A DNA stretch of 64,000 nt from Nocardia gamkensis NBRC 108242 (GCF_001612985.1 NZ_BDBM01000008.1:160347-224346), one strand, 5' to 3'; positions 55,187 through 64,000 are shown, numbered from the stretch's first letter. The notes: generated by a model not told the origin, from the sequence alone. Made by a program: numbers and translations.

Positions 55187-56146
55187 TCACGATGCCGCAC
55201 CGTCCGGTCCGTAGCGGTCGAGTAACTCGGCGCCGAGGCGGGCCAGTTCGGCGCGCACCTCGGCGGGACCGAGGACCTCGATCGAGGCGCCCCAGCCGGC
55301 CAGTTGCTGGGCGAGCATCCATGCGGTGGGGGCGGTGACGCGGACCCGGATGCGACCGTCGTCGGCCGGGCCGTCCACGACGCAGTTCCTGCCCTGCTGG
55401 TCGCGCAGGATCGGCAGCAGGCGTTCGGAGATCAGCACGGTGGCGGCGGTGGTGGCGCGCCGCCGCTCCATTTCTTCGACCACCTGCGCCCAGGCGGCGG
55501 AGAGGTCGAAATCGTCCGGACGGTGGACCGGTTCGCCGGTGAGCGACGCCTCGGCGATCCGGTCGACGCGAAACGTGCGCTGCCCCCGCTCGGTTCCCGC
55601 GACCAGGTACCAGACGGCATCCTTGTCCACCAGTCCCCAGGGATCGACGAGACGCTCGGACGGCTCGCCGGTGCGATTCGCGTAGCGCAGCCGCACCTTG
55701 GTGCGCTGCACGACAGCGCGTTGCAGCAGTGCCACCACCGGCGGCAACTCCCGGTCGGTCGCACCCCAGCGCGCCGGATCGATCACCACGGCATCGGCGG
55801 CCGCCTGCGCGTCGCCCCGAAAGGTCTGCGGCAGCGCCCGGACCAGCTTGCGCAGCGCCGACTTCGCCTCCGGCACCGCACCGGCGGAGGGACCGGCCAG
55901 GAGGAACAACGCGCGGGCCTCCTCCGCCGTCAGCCCGCTCAGATCCGTGCGCGCACCGCCCACCAGCGACCAGCCGCCGCCGCGCCCGGGCTGCGGGTAC
56001 ACCGGCACCCCGGCCGAAGAGAGCGCTTCGAGATCCCTGCGCGCGGTGGCGACCGAAGTCTCCAGCTCCGCCGCGACCTGCGCGGCCGTCACCCGACCAC
56101 GGGTCTGCATCATCAGCAGAATCGCCACCAACCGGTCCGCTCGCAT
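55187..56146 (-). CDS. WYL-domain transcriptional regulator
   Basis: 319 residues from ATG 56146 (a start at 56176 is also open, but has AAGGA only one base before it). N-terminal HTH11 (RADRLVAILLMMQTRGRVTAAQVAAELETSVATARRDLEALSSAGVPVY), central WYL region (LVDPWGLVDKDAVWYLVAG, FRVDRIAEA), and a C-terminal WCX-like extension. WYL proteins sense nucleic acids or metabolites. It is divergent from the VOC gene at 56246, its likely target. Confidence 0.88.
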   Translation of the reverse strand: MRADRLVAILLMMQTRGRVTAAQVAAELETSVATARRDLEALSSAGVPVYPQPGRGGGWSLVGGARTDLSGLTAEEARALFLLAGPSAGAVPEAKSALRKLVRALPQTFRGDAQAAADAVVIDPARWGATDRELPPVVALLQRAVVQRTKVRLRYANRTGEPSERLVDPWGLVDKDAVWYLVAGTERGQRTFRVDRIAEASLTGEPVHRPDDFDLSAAWAQVVEEMERRRATTAATVLISERLLPILRDQQGRNCVVDGPADDGRIRVRVTAPTAWMLAQQLAGWGASIEVLGPAEVRAELARLGAELLDRYGPDGAAS

Positions 56147-56245
56147 GCGCACAATTCTGCCGTCGAAAGTGCTCATTCCTTGCGCACTTTTGCTCGGATG
56201 ATGGTTCTACAAGCACGAAACACAACGATTCGAAGGAGAACCACC

Positions 56246-56650
56246 ATGCTGCGCGGAATGGCGACGAGCACCTTTTACGCCGATGACCTGGAGGCCGCCA
56301 AGGACTGGTACACCGAGTTCTTCGGCGTCGAGCCCTACTTCCACGTTCCCGACGGTTACTACGAGTTCCGCATCGGCGACTACCAGCACGAATTCGGCAT
56401 CGTGAACCGCGCCTACGCCCCGGCCGGAGCACGCAACGCGCCCGGCGGCGCGATCGTCAACTGGCACGTCGACGACTTGGGGGCGACCGTCGACCGGCTG
56501 TTGGAACTCGGCGCGACCGTCTACGACCCCATCACCCCGCGCGGCGAGGGCTTCGTCACGGCCGCCGTGGTCGATCCGTTCGGCAACGTCCTCGGCCTCA
56601 TGTCGAACCCGCACTACCTCGCGGTTCTCGCCGAGACCGGTCCCGCGTAG
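56246..56650 (+). CDS. VOC (glyoxalase/bleomycin resistance) family protein
   Basis: 134 residues from ATG 56246 with AAGGAG upstream. VOC beta-alpha-beta fold: ATSTFYADDLEAAKDWYTEFFGVEPYFH and VTAAVVDPFGNVLGLMSNPHY. A binding or detoxification function is possible. Controlled presumably by the divergent WYL regulator. Confidence 0.9.
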   Translation: MLRGMATSTFYADDLEAAKDWYTEFFGVEPYFHVPDGYYEFRIGDYQHEFGIVNRAYAPAGARNAPGGAIVNWHVDDLGATVDRLLELGATVYDPITPRGEGFVTAAVVDPFGNVLGLMSNPHYLAVLAETGPA

Positions 56651-56681
56651 ACCGGAGAGGGGGCAGACCGCCCCGGTCGTG

Positions 56682-57385
56682 TCAGGGCCGGAACCAGCGC
56701 TCCAGCACGGTGGCGACGCCGTCGTCGAGGACATGGCCGGTCACTTCGTCCGCGAGATCACGGACGTCCGTCGGCGCGTTGGCCATCGCGACCGAATGCG
56801 CTGCCCAGCGCAGCATGTCCCGATCGTTGTAACCGTCACCGATGGCCAGCGTCGCCTCGTCCGGCACACCGAGGGCGACGCGGAGTTGTTCCAGCGCCCA
56901 CCCCTTCGACACGCCCTGCCGGGATACCGTGAGCCACGGCCCGTACTCGCCGTGCACCCAGCTCGCACCCGGCACTCGCAGGGAGCGCAGCACGAGCAGC
57001 ATCTCCTCCAGCGAACCGTCCGGCAGCCAGTGGCCCAGGTACCGATGCCGACCTTTTCCACAGCGAAGATCATCGCCGGGAACAGCGCGCGCAACGCCAC
57101 GATCGCGGGTGCGGGGTCGAAGGACTGGATCGCGACCGGTTCCCCCCTGGCCACGTCGATGTGCACGGCTCCGTTCGAGCACAGGGCATGTCCTTCGAGC
57201 AGGCCGAGTTCGGTGAGCACCGGACGGGTGGTCAGCAGGGTGCGTCCCGTCGTGACCACGACATGCGCGCCCGCTGCCACGGCCGCGCGCACCGCCGCGA
57301 CCACACGCGTACTGATCGGTGTTCCCGTGTCCAGCAGCGTCCCGTCCACGTCCAGCGCGATCAGCTGGGGACCCCCGGATGCCAT
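56682..57385 (-). pseudogene. Cof-type HAD hydrolase gene with a frameshift
   Basis: The gene reads MASGGPQLIALDVDGTLLD from ATG 57385, with the DxDGT nucleophile motif, through VTTGR and on to FAVEKVGIGTWATG. The frame then changes: WLPDGSLEEMLLVLRSLRVPG and IGDGYNDRDMLRWA (the C-terminal HAD motif) follow in another frame down to the stop at 56682. The shift lies near 57025-57045. Either a real one-base loss has inactivated the gene or the sequence has an error. No slippery site is evident. The 500-residue frame that continues the first half is not otherwise protein-like. Confidence 0.85.
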
Positions 57386-57482
57386 CAACCCATTGTGCCT
57401 CGGCGGCGGCGCACCCGTCGCTGATTCCGGCGCGCCGAGACCCGCACGCGCGCTGGTCAATTGGGCATCCCCGCCCGCACAG

Positions 57483-59738
57483 CTACCGACCGCGGGCTCC
57501 ACCGCCGCCCGCACCTCCGGCACCTCCCGCGGACGACCCACCCGACGACCCACCCACCGAACCGGAACGGCCCCGCGATCCACCGGACGACGAAGCGCCC
57601 GAGGAGTTCCCGGTCGAGTGACCACCCGCCGACGACGCACCGCCCGGGTGCCCGCTCGACGAGCCACCGGTCGAGGGCGAACCGCCCGCCGACGAATTGC
57701 CCGCCGAGCCACCGTTGGACGAACCGTGCGCCGACGAGTTGCCCGCCGAACCGCCCGACGCCGAGTTGCCCGCCGACCCGGCCGAAGTCGACCCGTCCGA
57801 CGACGAATTGCCTGCCGACCCACCGGAGGACGAACCGTGCGCCGACGAGTTGCCCGCCGATCCACCCGATGACGGACCGCCCGACGACGAATTCCCCGCC
57901 GACCCGGCCGAAGACGGACCGCCCGACGACGAATCACCGGCCGAGGACGAGCCGTGCGTCGAGGAGTCGCCTGCCGACCCGCCCGACGACGACGCGCCCG
58001 GCGACCCGCCGGACGACCCGCCGGACGATCCGTTCGCGGACGAGTCGCTCGTCGACCCACTGCTCGATGCGGTTCCGCCGGAGGAGGAGCCCCCCGTGGA
58101 CGTGCCCGCGGAGGAGGACGAATTCGAGCCCGAGCCGCCGTGCTCGTCCGAGCCCGTACCGGTGCCCGGTGCGTCGGACGTCCCGGTCGACGGACTGCCC
58201 GGTGTGCTCCCGCCGGACGCCGGACCGGTCTCCGCCGGAGTCGAACCGTTCTGCGGCGCGGGAACACTGGAGCCCCCCGGTGGCGACCCGGCTCCCGGCG
58301 CGGGCGGCTGGCCGGGTACCTGCCCCGGCTGGCCCGGCTGACCAGGGGTCGCGGGAACGGGAGGCTGTCCGATGTCCCCCGGTGCGGGGCGGACGACCGG
58401 TGCGAACGGCAGCGGATTCACGAAGTAGGCGGGATCGCCGTATCCCCGGTAGCGCAATCCGCCCGGGGCGCAGCAGTTTCGCGGGTCCCGATGCGAGCCG
58501 AGCCGCGACTCCGCCACCGAAGGCCCATAACCGGCACCGCGTGCGGCCGGTGTGATGAATCGGGTATAGGCGGAGGTCCGTTGCGCGAGCAAGGCCCGGC
58601 CCGAGTTCGAGGTGGTGGCGGACATCGCGGACCAGGCGACGGCGAGCTGCTCGTTCCCGACGTCGACCAGCAGGCTGTCGGTCGGCACACCGAGTTCCGG
58701 CAGACGCTCGAGCAGCGGCGACAGCTCGGGAACCGTAGGTCCGCCGAAGACCGTGACCGCCGACATGGCGACCGCGGAGACCACCGCGGCACTGGAGAAC
58801 ACCGCCACCCGCGGCGCGGTGGATCGGCCGTCGGAGGCGCCGAGCGCCATCGTGCGCGCCGCCATGAGGGCGGCGCCCGCGGCGGTCGCCTGCCCCGGGT
58901 CCGCCGAGATCAGCACGGGGCGGCCGAGTTCGGCGAGCGTCCGCGCCACCTCCGCGGGACGCGACGCACCTCCCACCAGCAGAATGCAGCCGATATCGGA
59001 CAGGCTGACACCCGATTCCCGCACGCACGCGCGGACCAGTTGCAGCGAATCCTGCACGTGTGCCGTGCGCAACCCGTCGATATCGACGATGGACGTCATC
59101 GACAATCGAGCGGACCCGGGCTTCACCTCCGGTGCGTAGCGCGCGATCATCGACCCCAGCGGCCTGCCGCCGAAGTCGTAGGAGCGCACCGGCTTACCGA
59201 TCATCGGATGGTTGTCCCAGTCGGGACCGACCCGCACGATGCTCACGTCGAGGCTGGTACCACCGAGGTCGTAGATCAAGACGAAGCCGGTTTCCAGCGG
59301 GCCGTACTCGTGCTCCAGCCATTCCGCGGCCGCGACGGGTTCGGGTACCAGGAGCACGTCGCCCGCCCCGGATAGGTCCAGCGCTTGGCGCAGCAACGCG
59401 ACCTGCTTGTCGGAATACACGGCGGGATAGGTGGTCACGACGCCCGCCTCGGACGCGCCCGGCTCGACCGCGCGGAGTTCACCGACCACCGCGGCGACGA
59501 GATTGGCAGGCGACCAGATGCGTCCGCCGACGATCACCGCCTCCGGATCACGGGCGAGATCGGCGAAATCCGTGACCGCCGTGCTGAACTGCGCGATCCC
59601 GCCCAAGCGCAGCCCGCCCGCGCTGTCGAAGGTCACCGCGGTGCGCCGCGACCGCACCGCAGGACGTGGTCGGTCCGCGCTGACCGAAGCCGTCACGGAG
59701 TTCACTGCACCAATGCTGAAACCCAGACCTGTAGTCAT
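57483..59738 (-). CDS. Hsp70-like protein with transmembrane segment and long Ser/Gly/Pro tail
   Basis: 751 residues. Residues 1-300 resemble an Hsp70/actin nucleotide-binding domain: phosphate-1 GFSIGAVNSVTA, phosphate-2 LIYDLGGTSLDVSIVRVG, adenosine LLVGGASRPAEV. The usual Asp of phosphate-1 is Ser here. A hydrophobic segment (about 313-333) separates it from a region of about 100 residues, a Pro-rich linker (445-500) and a Ser/Gly/Ala/Asn-rich tail (about 500-740), so the tail should be outside the cell. No substrate-binding domain of DnaK is present. It may sense ATP inside and present a flexible, possibly glycosylated tail outside. Confidence 0.85.
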   Translation of the reverse strand: MTTGLGFSIGAVNSVTASVSADRPRPAVRSRRTAVTFDSAGGLRLGGIAQFSTAVTDFADLARDPEAVIVGGRIWSPANLVAAVVGELRAVEPGASEAGVVTTYPAVYSDKQVALLRQALDLSGAGDVLLVPEPVAAAEWLEHEYGPLETGFVLIYDLGGTSLDVSIVRVGPDWDNHPMIGKPVRSYDFGGRPLGSMIARYAPEVKPGSARLSMTSIVDIDGLRTAHVQDSLQLVRACVRESGVSLSDIGCILLVGGASRPAEVARTLAELGRPVLISADPGQATAAGAALMAARTMALGASDGRSTAPRVAVFSSAAVVSAVAMSAVTVFGGPTVPELSPLLERLPELGVPTDSLLVDVGNEQLAVAWSAMSATTSNSGRALLAQRTSAYTRFITPAARGAGYGPSVAESRLGSHRDPRNCCAPGGLRYRGYGDPAYFVNPLPFAPVVRPAPGDIGQPPVPATPGQPGQPGQVPGQPPAPGAGSPPGGSSVPAPQNGSTPAETGPASGGSTPGSPSTGTSDAPGTGTGSDEHGGSGSNSSSSAGTSTGGSSSGGTASSSGSTSDSSANGSSGGSSGGSPGASSSGGSAGDSSTHGSSSAGDSSSGGPSSAGSAGNSSSGGPSSGGSAGNSSAHGSSSGGSAGNSSSDGSTSAGSAGNSASGGSAGNSSAHGSSNGGSAGNSSAGGSPSTGGSSSGHPGGASSAGGHSTGNSSGASSSGGSRGRSGSVGGSSGGSSAGGAGGAGGGGARGR

Positions 59739-60240
59739 TCGCTATCCCGTCAACGCACCGTGACCACGTCCATCACATGGAGTTCCCCTGTGGCCGCGGT
59801 CGTCTTCCAAACAGCCACCACAGGTTAGCTGTTTCGGGTTCATACGGATGCGCAATTGATACGGATCGTTCTACTTTCAGCAATAATCGTCCGAAATGCC
59901 AGGTAGATAGGAGTCAGCATGGGCGTCCAGCCCACTCGACGCCGCGAATCATCCTGCGCTCTCGATGATTCCGCTACCGTACAGCGATCACGAAATATCG
60001 AAGCCAACCAGACCGAGCGCCGGTTTATCTGCCGAAAAGCACACCGGTGGACAGACACCAACCGGTCGGTAACCAGATGCTTGCCATCACCGTGCATTTC
60101 GGCCAGCCCCCACTTCCGGAAGTCGAATGACACATCAACTAGATGTCCGATACTCGCCAGCGTCGTGGTTCGGATCCGGCTTGACTCGATAGCGGTCCAC
60201 CACGGAGGTGAGATCGCGAGAGTGGAGAGGGAATCGAACG
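59739..60240. other. Gene-free region with lower GC
   Basis: 502 bases between the Hsp70-like gene and the SDR gene. A 136-codon frame on the minus strand (59840-60250) and one on the plus strand (from 59919) cross it, but neither has a good ribosome-binding site or protein-like composition. AAACAGC...GCTGTTT (arms 59809-59815 and 59828-59834) is a 7-bp inverted repeat just upstream of the Hsp70-like gene and may be an operator. Confidence 0.55.
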
Positions 60241-61002
60241 ATGGCAACACGGTTCGCGGAGCAGGTCGTACTGATCACCGGCGCGACCTCGGGTGTGGGC
60301 AAGGCGGTGGCGCTGCGGGTCGCGAGCGAAGGCGCCGCGGTCGTGCTCGGTGCCAGGGGCAAGGACGCGGGTGATCAGGTGGCCGCCGACATCCGCGCGG
60401 CAGGTGGCCGCGCGCTGTTCGTGCCGACCGATGTCACGGTGGAACAGGACGTCGCCCGGCTGACCGACGCGGCGCTGTCCGAATTCGGCCGCCTGGACGC
60501 GGCATTCAACAACGCGGGCGCGGTGTGCGCCTTCGGGACGGTCGCGGAGATCGACGAGGCGGGCTGGCGTGCCGATCTGGAGCTCAATCTCACCAGCGTG
60601 TTCTACGGCCTGCGGCATCAGGTTCCCGCGCTGGCGGCCTCCGGCGGCGGCGCGATCCTGAACAACGCCTCGAATCTCGGGGTGGTCGGCATGGGTTCGG
60701 TGGCTCCGTATGTGGCGGCCAAGCACGGGGTGGTCGGCTTGACCCGGGCCGTGGCGCTCGAGGCCGCAGAGCAGGGGGTACGGGTGAACGCACTGGTCTC
60801 CGGAGCTGTCGACACCCCGGCGTTCCGGAATTCCATGGGCGCGACGCCCGAAGGCGAGGCCGCCATCGCGGCGCTGCACCCGGTGGGCCGCATCGCGACG
60901 CCGGAGGAGATCGCCTCGTTCTGCGCCTACTTGCTCAGTGGCGAAGCGAGTTTCGTCACCGGCGCGGCGCTGGCCATCGATGGCGGATTCACCGCACGCT
61001 GA
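60241..61002 (+). CDS. Short-chain dehydrogenase/reductase
   Basis: 253 residues from ATG 60241, preceded by GAGAGGGAA. Classical SDR: TGATSGVG (glycine loop), NNAG, catalytic Ser in NNASNLG, YVAAK (Tyr-x-x-x-Lys) and DGGF at the end. NAD(P)-dependent oxidation or reduction of an unknown alcohol/ketone. Converges with the reductase gene downstream. Confidence 0.94.
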   Translation: MATRFAEQVVLITGATSGVGKAVALRVASEGAAVVLGARGKDAGDQVAADIRAAGGRALFVPTDVTVEQDVARLTDAALSEFGRLDAAFNNAGAVCAFGTVAEIDEAGWRADLELNLTSVFYGLRHQVPALAASGGGAILNNASNLGVVGMGSVAPYVAAKHGVVGLTRAVALEAAEQGVRVNALVSGAVDTPAFRNSMGATPEGEAAIAALHPVGRIATPEEIASFCAYLLSGEASFVTGAALAIDGGFTAR

Positions 61003-61068
61003 CCCGCCCGACCTGGGGACCGCCTCGAGATACCGGCGCGCGGCCGGGGTATCTCGAGGCGGGGTTCG

Positions 61069-62655
61069 TCAGGCGCGAGCCAGCAAGCGGCGGACTCGGC
61101 CGGGGCGGGCTTCCGCCGCTCCCGCGGCTCGGACAGCCGGTTGCCGCAGCCGCACCATGCGATCGAATTCCGAGGCGGAACCGGCGGGTTCGGGCAGGCG
61201 CCCCGCGTTGAAGTCCGCGGCCAGTTGCCGCACCGTCTCCTGCGCGCAGGATTTGTTGGTGCCGATGAAGCCGGTGGGCCCGCGCTTGATCCAGCCGGTC
61301 ACGTAGGTGCCGGTGACGACGGCGCCGTCCGGGCGCTCCAGCACCCGGCCCTCCTGGTTCGGGATCACCGCGGCCTGCTCGTCGAACGGCAGGCCGGGCA
61401 CCGCGACGCCGCGGTAGCCGACCGAGGTGAGCACCAGTCCCGCGTCGAGCCGATCGGTCTGCCCGGTCGGCACGGCGCGGACGCGGCCGTCCGGATCGGT
61501 GACGAGTTCGGTGCGGGCGATTTCTAGTCCGGTCACCCGATCGGTCCCGTGGATCTCGGTGGGCGCGGCCAGGTAGCGGAACACGATGCGCTTGCGCTCC
61601 CCCACCGGCCGGGTGCGCACGCTGTGCAGCAGCCGCAGCTTCTGTTCGACGTGGAAGGGCAGTTCCGCACCGAGTTCGGGCAGCTCACCCTCGACCACGA
61701 TGTCCACATCGCAGCCCAGCAGGCCGACGAATTCCGGCACGGTGAAGGCGGATTCGAGGGGGCCGCGCCGACCGAGCACGACCACTTCCTCGATCTTGCT
61801 CTCGCGCAACGCCCGCAACGCGTACGGCGCGATGTCGGTGCCCGCCAGTGTCGCGGGGTCACAGGTCAGCACGCGCGCGACGTCGAGCGCGACATTGCCG
61901 TTGCCGACGATCACGGCCCGCCGGGCGGACAGGTCGAAGACATGGTCGACGTGATCGGGATGGCCGTTGTACCAGGCGACGAAATCGGTGGCCGACACCG
62001 TGCCCGCCAGGCCCTCACCCGGAATGCCGAGCTTGCGATCCGACGAAGCGCCGACCGCGTAGATCACCGCGTGGAAATGGTCGAGCAGCTCGGAGTGCGA
62101 AATATGTCCGCCGACTTCGAGATTCAGGTAGGAACCGAAACCCGGCTGCGCGGAGATGACATCGAACAGCTCGCCGACCTTGCGAGTCTTGTCGTGATCC
62201 GGCGCGACGCCGTGCCTGGCCAGGCCGTAGGGCACCGGCAGCCGGTCCAGCACCGTGACCGACACGTCGGGCTGGGTCAGCAGTTCGTCGGCGGCGTACA
62301 TCGCCGACGGCCCCGATCCCACGATCGCCACCCGCAGCGGCGCGCGCTCGGTGTGGATCCGCGCCGCGGGCACCGGTCGCGCCAGCAGCGGGCGCGGCCG
62401 GGCCTGCCGGTAGAAGTCGGCGTTGATCTCGATGAACGGCTTCTGCTCTGCGGTCAGCTTCGTCGCCGACACGATGGCGTCGACCGGGCACGCGGTGGCG
62501 CAGGCGCCGCAGTCCACACACGCCTTCGGGTCGACGTACAGCATCTCCGCCGTCCGGAAGTCCGGTTCGTCGGGCGTGGGATGGATGCAGTTGACCGGGC
62601 AGGCGTATACGCAGGACGCGTCGCTGCAGCAGGATTGGGTGACGACGTACGGCAT
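61069..62655 (-). CDS. fprB: Ferredoxin-NADP reductase with N-terminal ferredoxin (FprB type)
   Basis: 528 residues. An N-terminal ferredoxin domain with cysteine motifs for two clusters (CCSDASCVYACPVNC, CVDCGACATACPVDA) is fused to an FAD/NADP reductase (VAIVGSGPSAMYAADELL, NGNVALDVARVL, TGWIKRGPTGFIGTN). This is the mycobacterial FprB layout, which passes electrons between NADPH and ferredoxin-like partners. It starts seven bases after the stop of the diiron-protein gene, so both are one operon. Confidence 0.94.
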   Translation of the reverse strand: MPYVVTQSCCSDASCVYACPVNCIHPTPDEPDFRTAEMLYVDPKACVDCGACATACPVDAIVSATKLTAEQKPFIEINADFYRQARPRPLLARPVPAARIHTERAPLRVAIVGSGPSAMYAADELLTQPDVSVTVLDRLPVPYGLARHGVAPDHDKTRKVGELFDVISAQPGFGSYLNLEVGGHISHSELLDHFHAVIYAVGASSDRKLGIPGEGLAGTVSATDFVAWYNGHPDHVDHVFDLSARRAVIVGNGNVALDVARVLTCDPATLAGTDIAPYALRALRESKIEEVVVLGRRGPLESAFTVPEFVGLLGCDVDIVVEGELPELGAELPFHVEQKLRLLHSVRTRPVGERKRIVFRYLAAPTEIHGTDRVTGLEIARTELVTDPDGRVRAVPTGQTDRLDAGLVLTSVGYRGVAVPGLPFDEQAAVIPNQEGRVLERPDGAVVTGTYVTGWIKRGPTGFIGTNKSCAQETVRQLAADFNAGRLPEPAGSASEFDRMVRLRQPAVRAAGAAEARPGRVRRLLARA

Positions 62656-62661
62656 GCCGGC

Positions 62662-63669
62662 TCAGGCGACCTTGCTCGCGGCGCGCAGCGGTTCCGACCG
62701 GTACCGCGTGCTGGGACCGTCGATCCCGAGCGCCTTCCAGAACGCCTTGGCGACCGGGTTCATCAGCCCGATGTCCTTGGCCAGGGCGCGCACGTCGCAG
62801 AAGTAGTCGCTGAAGACCCGCTTGGCCTCCTTCGAACCGAAGAACAGCTCTTTGCGGACCTCGTCCGGGATGCCGAACTCGGTGAAGAACGACCGCGGCG
62901 GAGTGACGATCGCGCGGCCGAGAATCCACATGACGAGCGGCATGGCCAGCGAGAGGACGAACTTCTGCGCGGGCTTCGCCTCCGGCACGTGGTTCTTCAG
63001 GAACTCGTGTGCGAAGGAGATGTGCCGCGCCTCCTCCGCGACGTGAATCGCCATCACGCCGCGCATGATCGGGTGCACGTCTTCGCCCGAGCGCAAGATC
63101 TGCTTCTGGATGTGGTCGATCGGCTCCTCACCGGCCAGCACGGCCATGAAGAACAGGTTCGGGAACCAGGCCGCGACCGGCGCGCCCAGGTACTTGAACT
63201 TGCTGACCAGCGGGCCCATGCCGGGCACGTCCAGCCCGATGCGGTTGACCATCTCCTGGAACATCAGGGTGTGGTTGTGCTCCTCGATCATCTCGTGGGA
63301 GCAGTACCGGAACTCCGGCGAACCGTTCGGCAAGCCGAAGTTGTGGATGACCATGCCACTGATCAGGATCGACTCGAACTGCAGGCCGACCTTGGCGATA
63401 TTCGCCTGCCGGTATTTGCCGACCGCGATCTTCTGTTCCTCGGACAGCGCCTGATACCAGGGGTGGCGGGCCACGGTATCGGCCGACTCGGGCAGAATCC
63501 AGCGCTCCTCACCGGCGTCGGCGGCGAAGTCGGGATTGTCCCAGTCGATGTCCTCGAAGGGGTCGAAGTGCTTGTTGACCGATCCCTCCGACAGCAGCAG
63601 CAGCTTCGCAGCGTACTCCTGCGCCTTCTCCAGATCGGGATCGACTGCGGGTGTCACGGCTGCAGACAT
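62662..63669 (-). CDS. AurF-like diiron oxygenase
   Basis: 335 residues from ATG 63669, GAGAGG eleven bases upstream; a GTG at 63678 is possible. Helical bundle with the diiron ligands in SHEMIEEHNHTLMF and HVAEEARHISFAHEF and a Glu in KVGLQFESI. AurF and CmlI N-oxygenases and their mycobacterial relatives have this pattern. It oxidises an amine or similar substrate; electrons could come from the neighbouring FprB-type reductase. The physiological substrate is unknown. Confidence 0.87.
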   Translation of the reverse strand: MSAAVTPAVDPDLEKAQEYAAKLLLLSEGSVNKHFDPFEDIDWDNPDFAADAGEERWILPESADTVARHPWYQALSEEQKIAVGKYRQANIAKVGLQFESILISGMVIHNFGLPNGSPEFRYCSHEMIEEHNHTLMFQEMVNRIGLDVPGMGPLVSKFKYLGAPVAAWFPNLFFMAVLAGEEPIDHIQKQILRSGEDVHPIMRGVMAIHVAEEARHISFAHEFLKNHVPEAKPAQKFVLSLAMPLVMWILGRAIVTPPRSFFTEFGIPDEVRKELFFGSKEAKRVFSDYFCDVRALAKDIGLMNPVAKAFWKALGIDGPSTRYRSEPLRAASKVA

Positions 63670-63701
63670 CGTCGTCACTGCCTCTCCTCGATGGGACCGT
63701 T

Positions 63702-63720
63702 TAACTGTATCCCATAGTTA
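63702..63720. promoter_or_regulatory. Operator-like palindrome upstream of the diiron-protein operon
   Basis: TAACT-N9-AGTTA with further partial symmetry inside, 33 bases upstream of the start codon. It is typical of a TetR-type site; no regulator gene is visible in the window next to it. Confidence 0.5.
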
Positions 63721-63759
63721 CACCAACGGAGAGTCACGTCAACCCAGCAGTTGCTAGGA

Positions 63760-63802
63760 CCGTCCGGCGGCGCGCGCCCTCATCACGCGCACCGCCGGAC
63801 GG
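63760..63802. terminator. Strong GC-rich hairpin, candidate terminator
   Basis: CCGTCCGGCGG plus GCGCG pairs with CGCGC plus CCGCCGGACGG (16 bp, one mismatch, 9-base loop). It lies between the diiron operon promoter and the gene end at 63834, so it probably ends transcription from the right. Confidence 0.6.
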
Positions 63803-63833
63803 CCCCTGTTCTTCCCGGACCTCGCCGGAGCCC

Positions 63834-64000
63834 TAACTCACCAGCACCCCGTCACCGGCCGCCAAGAGGGAGGTCCCGAAACCGAAGACCGCCGACATAC
63901 TCGTCACGACGACCACCCGGCCCAGCCGCCGACGGGTTCGCCGCGACAGCATCAAGGCTCGTGTCGCGGCACGCCGACGGGTGCGGCGGCGCCGGGCCCG
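63834..64000 (-). CDS. C-terminal end of a gene entering from the right edge
   Basis: An open frame on the minus strand ends with TAG at 63834 and is uninterrupted to the window edge (about 55 codons). It translates as an Arg-rich stretch followed by GRVVVVTSMSAVFGFGTSLLAAGDGVLVS, a hydrophobic segment that could be a membrane helix. It is followed by the hairpin at 63760-63802. Too little is visible to name it. Confidence 0.4.

Noticed and set aside
57697..58341. A plus-strand frame rich in Pro, Asp and Glu opposite the Ser/Gly tail
   Set aside because: It is the complement of the low-complexity tail; the tail is attached to a real ATPase-like domain, so the minus strand is coding.
59840..60250. 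136-codon minus-strand frame
   Set aside because: No good ribosome-binding site, unusual composition, overlaps the start of the SDR gene, and no recognised similarity.

Overview
This 64-kb window is high-GC actinobacterial DNA, most likely Nocardia or another member of the Nocardiaceae. The backbone follows a gene order known from Mycobacterium tuberculosis: glyS, smtB, zur, the Rv2360c-like gene, uppS, recO, amiA2, era, the Rv2365c- and Rv2366c-like genes, ybeY, phoH, rsmE, dnaJ2, hrcA, hemW, sirA, cysH and a chelatase gene. The comparison is from memory; no database was searched. Coding density is high, GTG starts and ATGA overlaps are common, and the left edge cuts glyS.

Layout. 1-7.7 kb: translation and zinc control (glyS, divergent from smtB-zur), a lipoprotein, a TetR/membrane-protein pair, uppS and recO. 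7.7-23.3 kb is accessory DNA inserted between recO and the amidase gene: duplicated intergenic repeats, a TetR gene with an alpha/beta-hydrolase gene and a perfect operator, a three-gene set (AMP-forming ligase-like, ThiF/E1-like, zinc-ribbon), a 1254-residue STAND ATPase with WD40 repeats, two convergent paralogous receiver-like proteins, and a compact chaperone operon (zinc-ribbon microprotein, Hsp70, membrane-anchored TPR protein with a degenerate J domain, GrpE, secreted protein). 23.3-29.1 kb: amidase, an unknown protein, and an XRE/TPR regulator with a 2H phosphoesterase. 29.3-40.2 kb: conserved housekeeping run with era, a deaminase-fold protein, a CBS-domain protein, ybeY and a phoH gene carrying a class 3-type intein, then a LysR/MFS pair, rsmE, dnaJ2 and hrcA. 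40.4-45.4 kb: hydrolases, AraC regulator, hemW and a SnoaL-like protein. 45.5-51.6 kb: assimilatory sulfate reduction, led by a cysteine-rich leader peptide and containing a tandem MIRU-like element between cysH and cysD. 51.7-64 kb: TetR-controlled exporter, SGNH hydrolase, WYL regulator, VOC protein, a frameshifted HAD gene, an Hsp70-like protein with a long Ser/Gly tail, an SDR, and an FprB-type reductase next to an AurF-type diiron protein.

How genes work together. The cys genes supply the steps from sulfate to sulfide by the APS-reductase route: CysD/CysN make APS, CysH reduces it to sulfite, the siroheme reductase makes sulfide, and the chelatase inserts iron to make siroheme. SmtB and Zur form a zinc-homeostasis pair. 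The Hsp70/J-like/GrpE operon is a self-contained chaperone set separate from the canonical dnaJ2-hrcA pair and probably works at the membrane. The ferredoxin-type reductase could supply electrons to the adjacent diiron oxygenase. The most unusual items are the chaperone operon, the phoH intein, the cysteine attenuator with the MIRU-like coupling element, the ligase/E1-like/zinc-ribbon set, and the paired receiver-like proteins.
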